64,000 nucleotides of DNA from Paenibacillus camelliae. GTDB lineage: Bacteria; Bacillota; Bacilli; Paenibacillales; Paenibacillaceae. Numbering within the stretch: the first letter of the stretch is position 1; each line of letters starts with the position of its first letter. This document shows positions 36,033-44,022 of this stretch, piece after piece. Under the pieces are notes generated by a model. It was given only the letters and a program-made list of their open reading frames with translations. It searched no databases and had not been told where the DNA came from. A program made the position numbers and the translations under genes. Where the stretch lies: the NCBI RefSeq assembly GCF_023715345.1, contig NZ_JAMBNY010000007.1, positions 62,001-126,000 of the forward strand. Direction: 5' to 3'.

Positions 36033-37514
36033 ATGAATTATCTTATTATTCCTAGGTTTGTAAAACGAGATCAATTTGTAATAATCGGTAATTCAAGTGC
36101 CAGCTTCTTAGAACAATCAGAGGAACTCCTCTATTATCATTTGTATCAAAAATTTATTATCCATTATCAATATTTTCAGCAATGTTCAACGTTTATGCTG
36201 AAAGGTCAGTTTAGTAACTTTAGATTAAATGAGCTATTGGAGTCTAATGATTCATTTACAGTGACCAATCAAGATGATCTAGAATTTTTATATTTATCCA
36301 ATGAATCCTACCAAGCTAATCTAGCAGCGAGAACAAAAAAGTTTAGTGATCAATTGGCTACTCGTTTTTCTCCAGCTTATCATAGCAATCACGCATTAAA
36401 TGTCATGGACAAACCAATAAAAGCAGAGATATCAATTCCAGTCGATATTATGAAAAATGTACTAGATTTTAACTCGTGGCAAGCAAAGCAAATAAAGAGC
36501 GATACAGCGGCACCTCTCATGCTTCTGACAGTAGACAAGGAAAACAGTTGCTTATTTCATGAGCTTGCATATGAAACGTTCAAAAGCTTGCATTGGCTGC
36601 AGGACTTAATTCAATTTTTCATCGATTGCACCAACCACGACATTATGGTAGGGGTACCGTTAAGATTAAGTGATTTTTTGTATAGTGCTGAGAGTGGAAT
36701 AAAAGGCTTCTGCCAATACCATCTTTTGTATCCTGCTCGTCGAACAAGCCGTGAGCTCGTTGAACAGCATAATATCCAGATGCTCATTGCCTCGCTATCT
36801 CAGATGATTAACAATGAAATTCAATTGTCCTCACAAGGCGGTCAATATATAGACGTAGGCTGGATTAATTCGCCATTTATGAAGCAATTGCTAGGTCAGC
36901 TGCCAACTGGCAAGTATCAGTATTTGCGAACTATCTTACAGGATGTTCAACAGCAGAAGGTTACTGGAGATGAACAGAGCAGGGATAGAATGAAAATTGG
37001 CGTGTTTTTAGATGCGGCTAACTTTTCCACATATTATGATATGTTTTCGATTGATTTCAATTCGATTTTAGTAGAGCTGTTCGGCAATTATATCGAGTCC
37101 AAAGTATTAAAGCGATACGGAGTAATGTTTGAACCTACGTGGGATGATGAGCAAAAAATGAAAACAGCGATGCAAAGGATGCAAGAGCACAAACAACGAC
37201 TTGAAGCACAAGGCTTTCACATTGATATTGTAGGGAACGACACATCAAAGGCTAAGCAATGGCTGAACGAGGTCGAACGAGATGTGGATGATGAGCGGCT
37301 AATTGAGGAAATGGAAAAGCTGCTTCATCATCAATTTACACATGTTGTGCTGTTTACAGGAGATAAGCACTTTATTCCGATTATGCAAAGGTATAAAGAA
37401 AACGGTGTGAAGTGCGTGGTGATCGGATTTGGCGAAAAGAGTATGTCGAGTCGTTGGAAGGAGCTTTTCGAAACCTATACGTTAAGTGACTTTTATCAAA
37501 CAGTTAAAATCTAA
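36033..37514 (+). CDS. NYN-domain (PIN-like) nuclease with unrecognised N-terminal region
   Basis: The last 170 of 493 residues form an NYN domain (LabA/DUF88 type, PIN-like RNase fold): KIGVFLDAANF with Asp327 opens the core, and LFTGDKHFIPIMQRYKENG with Asp444 plus CVVIGFG closes it. NYN proteins are generally metal-dependent RNases. Residues 1-320 match nothing I recognise; they contain no clear membrane segment and are rich in Gln, Leu and aromatic residues. RBS AAGGGGGG precedes ATG 36033. The next gene, a ZorA-like channel, begins 23 bp after the stop, so this is the first gene of a four-gene operon. In that context it is a candidate effector or sensor of an anti-phage system. The genes here are more AT-rich than the xylanase, suggesting transfer. 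Confidence 0.8.
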   Translation: MNYLIIPRFVKRDQFVIIGNSSASFLEQSEELLYYHLYQKFIIHYQYFQQCSTFMLKGQFSNFRLNELLESNDSFTVTNQDDLEFLYLSNESYQANLAARTKKFSDQLATRFSPAYHSNHALNVMDKPIKAEISIPVDIMKNVLDFNSWQAKQIKSDTAAPLMLLTVDKENSCLFHELAYETFKSLHWLQDLIQFFIDCTNHDIMVGVPLRLSDFLYSAESGIKGFCQYHLLYPARRTSRELVEQHNIQMLIASLSQMINNEIQLSSQGGQYIDVGWINSPFMKQLLGQLPTGKYQYLRTILQDVQQQKVTGDEQSRDRMKIGVFLDAANFSTYYDMFSIDFNSILVELFGNYIESKVLKRYGVMFEPTWDDEQKMKTAMQRMQEHKQRLEAQGFHIDIVGNDTSKAKQWLNEVERDVDDERLIEEMEKLLHHQFTHVVLFTGDKHFIPIMQRYKENGVKCVVIGFGEKSMSSRWKELFETYTLSDFYQTVKI

Positions 37515-37537
37515 CATGAACGGAAGTGCATAGTACG

Positions 37538-39382
37538 ATGAGCCAGTTTATATCGGATATTGTCAATAATAATACGGCATCGATTATATTTATTGTTTTA
37601 TTTGGCATTGTTTTTGTGAGCATTATGATTAATCAAGGCATTTACAAGCATCTGTCAAACCTAGTACAACGTTACCGCCATAAAATGACTCGAGATAAGG
37701 ACACCAGTGAGTTAGAAATTGTAACCGAGTATTTATCTGTTAATAAGGATGCGGATCGAATGATGTCGCCTGCTACTTTTGTAGAGCAATATTATTCTCA
37801 ATACGCACCTAAACGCGGAATGAACATAGTATCATGGTCCAAAATTATTAATCAGATGATTTCTATCTGTATATTGATTGGTGTACTAGGGACATTTATC
37901 GGCTTAACGATCTCCTTTCAATCCATCAATATTGATGACAGCTCTAGCTTGGCTAATGCATTGGCAGGAGCTAAAACCTCCTTTTATACGAGTATATTTG
38001 GTATTTGTTTTTCCTTACTGCTAACGATCGTCGTTAAGTTCTGGTATAACATCGAGCATAAGCTTACTGACCTTATGTATATTTCAGAGAATATATTAGA
38101 GTCATATTGCGAGAATCAGCTGGAGAATGAAAATCAAAAGCTATTAAAAAAACAAGTAGACCTATTAACGGAAATGGTTGCCGCTGAACGCAAGAAGCTC
38201 CCGATCATGAATAAGCAAGAGGTGTTTATGAAAAAAACGGAGGATTACTTGGCAAGTATGTCTGAGCAAGCCGTTGAGCAGTCCGATCAATTAGAGCAAC
38301 TGAATGACAAATTCATGAGTCTTGATGATTTCTCAAGTAAGATGGCGCAATCAACGGAAAATCTGTCCGATGTTAATACTGTGTTCAAGACATATATCGA
38401 GGATATGCTGAGTCTAAGCAATAAGATGGAAGAAGCTCAGGACGCAAGCACTCAGCAGATCGAAGTGCTGTCCGAGAAATTTGAACAGCTTAATGAACTA
38501 CTGTTGAATAAGGATGAGGAAATTTTACGTCAACGGGAGCAGCTAGAAGCTGCAATCGATCGCATGGATGAGGTTGCCAAGTCAGCGAAACAAACACAGG
38601 AAACGATAGGGACATCACAGCACTTTATTAAGCAATATTTTCAAACAGGTACGAGTCAGCTAGCTGAATTACAAGCTCAATTTATTCAATCGGTGAAGGA
38701 TATTGAAGCGGAACGAGCACAGGTAAGTGCTAGCTTCGCAACGATGCTGAAGGTGCAGGAGGTTAACTATCAATCTCTAAATGGAATAACTAATGCTTTA
38801 GCTTCTATAGACAGCAGTATGAATACAGTATCTGAATCGCTCAATGTGGACGAGCTTAATGCAAACATGGATCGATTAGGAAGCAATATGGAGCAATTCA
38901 ATGAACATCAGAAGCTGCTATTATCAAAACAAGATGCTCAAGTGGAAACGATAAATCGATTTACCGATTCCGTTGCGCTGAAGGATCACACGATAAAAGA
39001 AGCCGTGCAAGCCTTACACACCGTACATCATCAGCTTGAAGAGGAGCAGCAACGAGTTATGAATTCAATTCATGCTGCGATAACTTCTCTAGATCGAAGA
39101 GTAGAGCACGATACTAGATATATTGAAGACTCCGTGTCTAAGATTGAAAGCATGATGAGTGATATTGCGCTTAAGTTTAGTAAGGATAATAGTGAGCAGG
39201 TTCAGCGTATGCTTTCGCAATTTACCGATACGATCAATATATTAACGATGAAAATTGATCATAACCTTCAATCGATGGCTTCGACGAACGAATTTGTAGC
39301 TGTAGGAGGCGTATCGCAAATTACTAGCGTTATATACGAATTAAGAGAAGCAATTGATCAATTATCGCGGAAGGTAAGCTAA
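37538..39382 (+). CDS. zorA: ZorA-like MotA/TolQ/ExbB proton-channel protein with long coiled-coil tail
   Basis: This 614-residue membrane protein has three predicted helices (about 13-32, 105-127 and 147-170). The second contains GVLGTFIGLTISF, the hallmark of MotA/TolQ/ExbB channel subunits. Residues 190-614 are a long Gln/Glu/Lys-rich coiled coil reaching into the cytoplasm, the feature that separates ZorA from flagellar MotA and from ExbB. ATG 37538 is preferred over GTG 37526 because GGAAGTG lies nine bases upstream. It is followed after 23 bp by a ZorB-like partner. In known Zorya systems ZorAB is an ion-driven motor that senses phage attack and passes a signal through the tail to nuclease effectors. 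No flagellar genes are nearby. Confidence 0.85.
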   Translation: MSQFISDIVNNNTASIIFIVLFGIVFVSIMINQGIYKHLSNLVQRYRHKMTRDKDTSELEIVTEYLSVNKDADRMMSPATFVEQYYSQYAPKRGMNIVSWSKIINQMISICILIGVLGTFIGLTISFQSINIDDSSSLANALAGAKTSFYTSIFGICFSLLLTIVVKFWYNIEHKLTDLMYISENILESYCENQLENENQKLLKKQVDLLTEMVAAERKKLPIMNKQEVFMKKTEDYLASMSEQAVEQSDQLEQLNDKFMSLDDFSSKMAQSTENLSDVNTVFKTYIEDMLSLSNKMEEAQDASTQQIEVLSEKFEQLNELLLNKDEEILRQREQLEAAIDRMDEVAKSAKQTQETIGTSQHFIKQYFQTGTSQLAELQAQFIQSVKDIEAERAQVSASFATMLKVQEVNYQSLNGITNALASIDSSMNTVSESLNVDELNANMDRLGSNMEQFNEHQKLLLSKQDAQVETINRFTDSVALKDHTIKEAVQALHTVHHQLEEEQQRVMNSIHAAITSLDRRVEHDTRYIEDSVSKIESMMSDIALKFSKDNSEQVQRMLSQFTDTINILTMKIDHNLQSMASTNEFVAVGGVSQITSVIYELREAIDQLSRKVS

Positions 39383-39405
39383 TGGCGAAGCAAGGTGACA
39401 ATTAG

Positions 39406-40134
39406 ATGCGGAATAAATATAGACGTACGTTCGGATTAGATAAGGAAGAAGGGAACTTTTGGCCAACCTTTACGGATTTATTTGCATCCATTATTTTGTT
39501 TCTATTAATCATTATGGCGATTTATAATGGCATTCATAGTAAGAAATTAAATAGTATTGAAGAGAAGTACAATGAAACACATACGATGATTGAGAATTCA
39601 TTTGGTATAAATACTAAAATTGTGGAAGCGTTGAAGGTCGCATTTGAAAAAGAAGATATTGCTGTCATGCTTGACGAAAAAACTGGTCAGCTTACGTTTA
39701 CGGAAAAAATACTGTTTGAGACAGACAGTGCGACATTGACGAGTGAGTTTAAGAAGGAACTCGATCGGATTGTACCGGTATATTTTTCGGTATTGTTTAA
39801 TGAAGAGTATAGAAGCATGATCGGCAGCATAGTAGTTGAAGGTCATACAGATGATGTAGGTAATTATTTCTCTAACTTGGATTTATCTCAGCGCAGAGCA
39901 TTCAGTGTCGTCCGTTACATATTAAGTGAGGAATCCGTAGACTTTCCTGAAAAGCTAGAGTTAAGAACGATATTGTCTGCTAATGGTCGATCGTTCATGG
40001 ACTTAAAATATGAAGAGGACGGAGTAACAGTGGATCGAGCTGCCTCCAGAAGGGTAGAAATTAAGTTTCAAATTAACGATGAAGAAACGTTGAAGGAAAT
40101 TCAACGATATTTGCAGCAATCGAAGGATCAATGA
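39406..40134 (+). CDS. zorB: ZorB-like MotB/OmpA peptidoglycan-binding protein
   Basis: This 242-residue stator partner has one N-terminal helix (about 20-40) preceded by NFWPTFTDLFAS; Asp24 is the expected proton-binding aspartate of MotB/ZorB. After a short linker comes an OmpA-like domain with EGHTDD (145-150) and LDLSQRRAFSVVRYIL, the peptidoglycan-binding signature. AAGGTG lies eleven bases before ATG 39406. It is co-transcribed with the ZorA-like gene, with which it should assemble as a 5:2-type complex. Together they are far likelier to be a defence motor than a flagellar stator because of the tail in the partner and the nuclease neighbours. Confidence 0.87.
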   Translation: MRNKYRRTFGLDKEEGNFWPTFTDLFASIILFLLIIMAIYNGIHSKKLNSIEEKYNETHTMIENSFGINTKIVEALKVAFEKEDIAVMLDEKTGQLTFTEKILFETDSATLTSEFKKELDRIVPVYFSVLFNEEYRSMIGSIVVEGHTDDVGNYFSNLDLSQRRAFSVVRYILSEESVDFPEKLELRTILSANGRSFMDLKYEEDGVTVDRAASRRVEIKFQINDEETLKEIQRYLQQSKDQ

Positions 40135-40162
40135 TATCAATTTACTGTCGAAGGGTGATTTC

Positions 40163-41200
40163 ATGTCTGCCTTTAAGGAGCTTGGCGATGAGCTTGGTAA
40201 ATTAACCGGTCAGCTATTAGGCGGTACTGTACGGGTTGCCGGTGAGTTAGTGAATAGTGAATATATTAAGGAAATCGGTGACAGCGTTGAAGCAGTGACA
40301 CAAAAGACCGGAAGAATTGTTGGACAAACTGCGAGTGGAATTTTTGATGTAGGGGCAGGAGTATTACAAGGAGACGTTGAGCGAATTGACAGAGGCTTCG
40401 GTGATGTCGGTAATGCGGTAGTAACAACAGGTAAAGATCTAGTAAATGGTATAAAGTTTACTGGAGAGAGCTTAGGTCATACGGCGAATGGTTTGTTTAA
40501 TGACGACCCGACACAAGTGAAAGAAGGCTTGAAAAACCTGGGGAAAGCTGCAGCGATCTCTCTAATCGGCTACGGTGTTATTGATGCGGTCGTTGATTCC
40601 AACGATGTTCTGCAGCACGAAGAGATCGCAGTGGCAGCAGAAGTGGAATATGAAGTGAATGCTTCGCCACAGCTCGCCTCGCTAACAGTCGATCCATATA
40701 CGGGAACTCCTGATGTGTCGTACTCTACTGAGTTAACGTTGCCGTCAGCTGAACAGGTCTCCATTCACGAGCAAGATGTCGTGAGCATAACGACGATTAA
40801 CGACTCACTTGATGGAGAGCTCCACCCTGTTACAGGCGTTCCGTATGAATCGCATAGCTTCATTCTGCCAGATGGCAGCGCAATAGAAGGTGTATTTCCT
40901 AGCTTTGATTCAGTTGCTAGCTATCAGCTGCCGAATGATATGTACTTCTCCTCGGATGCTGTCCATAATGCATACATGAACAGCCTATTATCAAATGAGG
41001 TGGCTACCAACGCCCAATTCGCAGAGCAATTCACTACAGAACAGCTGGAGGACATCTATCTCGGGCATACGCCGAGTGGTTATACTTGGCATCATTCGCA
41101 ATATCCAGGCTTAATGGAGTTAGTGGATCAAGAGGATCATAGTATGTCCGCGCATACTGGAGGTAGAGAGCTTTGGGGCGGGGGCGAGGAATATCGTTAA
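40163..41200 (+). CDS. WHH-type HNH-superfamily nuclease with amphipathic N-terminal region
   Basis: This 345-residue protein ends in a toxin-type nuclease domain of the HNH/endonuclease VII superfamily. Its signature is TWHHSQYPGLMELVDQEDH followed by SAHTGGRELWGGG: Trp309, His310, His311, His326 and His331 are the likely metal and catalytic residues. Residues 1-150 are repetitive amphipathic Gly-rich helices (LGKLTGQLLGG, TGRIVGQTASGIFDVG) without a signal peptide; 150-210 is an acidic linker. WHH domains are known as DNase modules of polymorphic toxins. No immunity gene of a familiar type follows. It starts 28 bp after the ZorB-like gene with AAGGGTGA upstream, so it is likely the effector of the same operon; Zorya type II also uses an HNH protein (ZorE), but the size and N-terminal region differ. 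Confidence 0.82.
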   Translation: MSAFKELGDELGKLTGQLLGGTVRVAGELVNSEYIKEIGDSVEAVTQKTGRIVGQTASGIFDVGAGVLQGDVERIDRGFGDVGNAVVTTGKDLVNGIKFTGESLGHTANGLFNDDPTQVKEGLKNLGKAAAISLIGYGVIDAVVDSNDVLQHEEIAVAAEVEYEVNASPQLASLTVDPYTGTPDVSYSTELTLPSAEQVSIHEQDVVSITTINDSLDGELHPVTGVPYESHSFILPDGSAIEGVFPSFDSVASYQLPNDMYFSSDAVHNAYMNSLLSNEVATNAQFAEQFTTEQLEDIYLGHTPSGYTWHHSQYPGLMELVDQEDHSMSAHTGGRELWGGGEEYR

Positions 41201-41288
41201 CGTTTGTCAAAAGATTATGAAAGCTGATAATATAGGGTAATATGGAAACTATACAGATTCCGATGAGTCGGTTTTAGGAGGTAATCAT

Positions 41289-41855
41289 ATGTCAAACGAA
41301 ACAAGAGTGCTGGCGCCTGATCTAAGTGATGAGATATTTACATTATTGAAGGCACGCTTTGAGAAAAATATGGACCGTCACCAAGGGTTGGAATGGACAA
41401 GCGTTCAAGCCAAGCTTGAAGCTAACCCTGCAAAGCTGTGGTCGCTTTACGAGATGGAGAGAACCGAGGGTGAGCCGGATGTCGTAGGCTATGATGAAGC
41501 GACGGGCGAATACATATTTGTCGACTGCTCACCGGAGAGCCCGAAGGGCCGCAGAAGCGTATGCTATGATCGTGCTGCACTTGAAGCAAGAAAACAGCAT
41601 AAGCCAGCGAACAGCGCCATGGATATGGCAGCTGAGATGGGGATCGAGATGCTGAATGAAGAGCAATATCGAGAGCTGCAGAAGCTTGGAAAGTTTGATA
41701 CGAAAACGTCGAGCTGGCTAACGACTCCTCCAGAAATTCGTAAGCTCGGTGGCGCGATCTTCGGAGATTATCGCTATGGTCAAGTGTTTGTGTATCATAA
41801 CGGTGCAGATTCCTACTATGGTGCTAGAGGTTTCCGTGGAACGCTGCGCGTCTGA
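41289..41855 (+). CDS. DUF4256-family protein
   Basis: This 188-residue cytoplasmic protein matches the DUF4256 family in length and conserved strings: LWSLYEMERTEGEPDVVGYD, FVDCSPESPKGRRSVCYDR, and the C-terminal RYGQVFVYHNGADSYYGARG. The family's role is unknown; it is widespread in Bacteroidetes and Firmicutes. TTAGGAGG precedes ATG 41289. It is 88 bp after the WHH nuclease and before a strong terminator, so it could be the fifth gene of the motor operon, or an unrelated neighbour with its own promoter. Base composition is closer to the carbohydrate genes than to the motor genes, which favours the second view. Confidence 0.85.
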   Translation: MSNETRVLAPDLSDEIFTLLKARFEKNMDRHQGLEWTSVQAKLEANPAKLWSLYEMERTEGEPDVVGYDEATGEYIFVDCSPESPKGRRSVCYDRAALEARKQHKPANSAMDMAAEMGIEMLNEEQYRELQKLGKFDTKTSSWLTTPPEIRKLGGAIFGDYRYGQVFVYHNGADSYYGARGFRGTLRV

Positions 41856-41952
41856 TGACTTAAAACGTTCTAAGCGAGACCGTTAACACACGGCATAGCT
41901 TACGAACAAGAGTGTTCTCTAACTATAATTTACTAAGCAAGCTGTACTGCAC

Positions 41953-41992
41953 GTCCTAGTATCCATGCTGTCATGGAGGCTAGGACTTTTTT
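41953..41992 (+). terminator. Intrinsic terminator after the DUF4256 gene
   Basis: GTCCTAG/CTAGGAC and inner TCCATG/CATGGA form a two-part stem (41953-41986), followed by six T. Confidence 0.88.
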
Positions 41993-42096
41993 GGTTTGCT
42001 TTTTCTAGAGTTCAATAGGATAAAAGTTGATGTGAAAACAATAGAACGGTGAGGACAAGGATAATACTACTATTTCAATACATTACGCCATACACC

Positions 42097-42972
42097 CTAC
42101 AGCACTCGTGATAGCTTGCGATATTCCACGGGTGGAATACCTTCGTGTTTGCGAAAGGATCGACTAAAATAATGAGCATCTTGATAGCCCACTTTCTCGC
42201 TAATGGCTTCGATAGACATACTCGTTTCACTTAATAACTGTCTTGCTAAGTGATGTCTCGTTAATTGAATGAATATTTTTGGGGAAGAACCTGTTACCTT
42301 CTTAAACAGCTTCGACATATAGTCCTCATGTACGTTCATTCTTTTCGCTAGAAGCTTATTATTCCAATCCTTCTCTGGATGAGCTTGAATCTCTTGAATG
42401 ATTGCCTTTATTTGCATCGTATGTGGGGACAGATCCTCAAAGCGCTTTGTAATTTGTGTTCGAAGCAGAGCGGTTAATATTTGCAGTATAAGTGCTCTGC
42501 ACATTAATTCATAGCCAGGCGGTCGTTTGCTAAATTCTTGAACGAGCGTTTTCATCAATTGAACACAGTTTGAGGATGGTTGATATAGTGGTTCCTTTGA
42601 TAAAGCATGAAAGGGAGGCGTCACTGCCTCCTTTGCAATGCTTTTTTTGAGGACATGATCATCACTAATGATCATGTCCTCTTCAGTCATAATTTCAATC
42701 TCGTCAAAAAAATCAAAGTGAATGCCAATAAAGCTTGCAGTGGAGGAGATGACTTCATTCTGATGGTAAACATCAGCACTTAGAAATATTAAATCTCCTT
42801 CATGCAATACATATTGATGACCATTCATCTCGGTCGCAGCCACTCCTTTACTTACATAAAGAAGCTCAAAATCATATAGTCTTCTCCGCTCTAATTTACC
42901 TTTAGGCAACGTTTGAAATTGAGCGTAATGTATGCTTGGCGTCCAACTGCTAAATGGAGCAACAACCATCAA
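42097..42972 (-). CDS. AraC-family regulator with cupin sensor
   Basis: This 291-residue protein has an N-terminal cupin-like sugar-binding half (LYVSKGVAATEMNGHQYVLH, GDLIFLSADVYHQNEV) and a C-terminal AraC double helix-turn-helix (LAKRMNVHEDYMSKLF and GYQDAHYFSRSFRKHEGIPP). It is divergent from a TIM-barrel isomerase and a Gfo/Idh/MocA gene, 185 bp apart, and most likely controls them, perhaps through the 20-bp-spaced TATATCAGA repeats at 43064. A cytoplasmic sugar is the probable inducer. Confidence 0.92.
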   Translation of the reverse strand: MMVVAPFSSWTPSIHYAQFQTLPKGKLERRRLYDFELLYVSKGVAATEMNGHQYVLHEGDLIFLSADVYHQNEVISSTASFIGIHFDFFDEIEIMTEEDMIISDDHVLKKSIAKEAVTPPFHALSKEPLYQPSSNCVQLMKTLVQEFSKRPPGYELMCRALILQILTALLRTQITKRFEDLSPHTMQIKAIIQEIQAHPEKDWNNKLLAKRMNVHEDYMSKLFKKVTGSSPKIFIQLTRHHLARQLLSETSMSIEAISEKVGYQDAHYFSRSFRKHEGIPPVEYRKLSRVL

Positions 42973-43063
42973 GATTCCCCCTCTACTCTAATTTTATCGG
43001 AAAAGTCCACCTATTATCTATTTTATCTAACGAATGTATCATTTCTTTTCTCTATAATCGTAT

Positions 43064-43092
43064 TATATCAGAATTGATAGGGCTATATCAGA
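43064..43092. promoter_or_regulatory. TATATCAGA direct repeats, 20 bp apart
   Basis: TATATCAGA occurs at 43064-43072 and 43084-43092 in the divergent region between an AraC gene and the isomerase gene. The 20-bp spacing fits an AraC dimer. A TATAAT box at 43053-43058 lies just before. Confidence 0.45.
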
Positions 43093-43157
43093 TGGTGCTC
43101 GAAAGTGTGAGTTTTGGAGTAATGTCGGAAAAATACATTTGTTAAGGAGAATGATGT

Positions 43158-44000
43158 ATGAAAAAAGGGATTAATATTTGGTCTTTTCCAGCAGATATGT
43201 CGATTGCACAGTGTATTACGACGGCTAAGGCTGCGGGCTTTGATGGAATAGAGCTCGCATTGAATGAGCAAGGGGAGCTGGGGCTTAGTGCCACAGAAAA
43301 GAATATTCGAGAAATTTCCAGCCGTTTGGAAGATGCACAATTGGAAATTGCCGGGCTAGCTACCGGACTTTACTGGGATTATTCGATGACCAGTGATTCT
43401 GCTGAAACACGCAATAAGGCGAAGGATATATGCAAAAAACAGCTGGAGGTCGCAGCACAATTAAAGGTTGATGCCATACTTGTCATTCCTGGAGCCGTTG
43501 GCGTAGATTTTATACCGAGCTGTGAAGTGATCAATTACGAGGTGGCCTATGACCGTGCATTAAGTGCAATCGATGAGCTGTCCGTAGTTGCGGAGCAATA
43601 TGGTGTAAGCATCGCAATTGAAAATGTTTGGAATAAATTTCTATTATCTCCGCTGGAATTGAAGCAATTTATCGACCAGATCGGCTCTGAATATGTAGGC
43701 TCGTATTTTGATGTGGGCAATGTTGTGCATAGTGGATATCCTGAGCACTGGATTGAAGTGCTAGGAGCTCGAATAAAAAAAGTGCACTTTAAAGATTATC
43801 GTCGTCAAGCAGGTGGATTGCATGGCTTCGTTGACTTATTAGCAGGTGATGTGGATTATCCAGCAGTAGTGGGGGCGTTACAGAGGATCAACTACAACAA
43901 TTACGTAACAGCAGAAATGATACCAGGCTATAACCATTACGGTGAGACGTTAATTTATAACACATCCCGCGCGATGGACGCTATTTTGGGGAGAAACTAA
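43158..44000 (+). CDS. Sugar phosphate isomerase/epimerase-like TIM barrel
   Basis: This 280-residue protein has the xylose-isomerase-like TIM-barrel fold. Visible strands include KGINIWSFPADMSIAQCI, GFDGIELALNE, VSIAIENVWNKFLLSP, VGSYFDVGNVVHSGYPE (metal-binding Asp) and IKKVHFKDYRR (metal-binding His). Such enzymes isomerise or epimerise keto sugars or inositol derivatives in the cytoplasm. AAGGAG precedes ATG 43158. The next gene, an oxidoreductase, begins 22 bp after its stop, so the two act together. The substrate is unknown. Confidence 0.88.
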   Translation: MKKGINIWSFPADMSIAQCITTAKAAGFDGIELALNEQGELGLSATEKNIREISSRLEDAQLEIAGLATGLYWDYSMTSDSAETRNKAKDICKKQLEVAAQLKVDAILVIPGAVGVDFIPSCEVINYEVAYDRALSAIDELSVVAEQYGVSIAIENVWNKFLLSPLELKQFIDQIGSEYVGSYFDVGNVVHSGYPEHWIEVLGARIKKVHFKDYRRQAGGLHGFVDLLAGDVDYPAVVGALQRINYNNYVTAEMIPGYNHYGETLIYNTSRAMDAILGRN

Positions 44001-44022
44001 TCCGATAAGGGGAGAGAAGAAA

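Noticed and set aside
37538..40134. Flagellar MotAB stator or ExbBD/TolQR energy-transfer pair
   Set aside because: The long coiled-coil tail, absence of flagellar or TonB genes and the nuclease neighbours fit ZorAB better.
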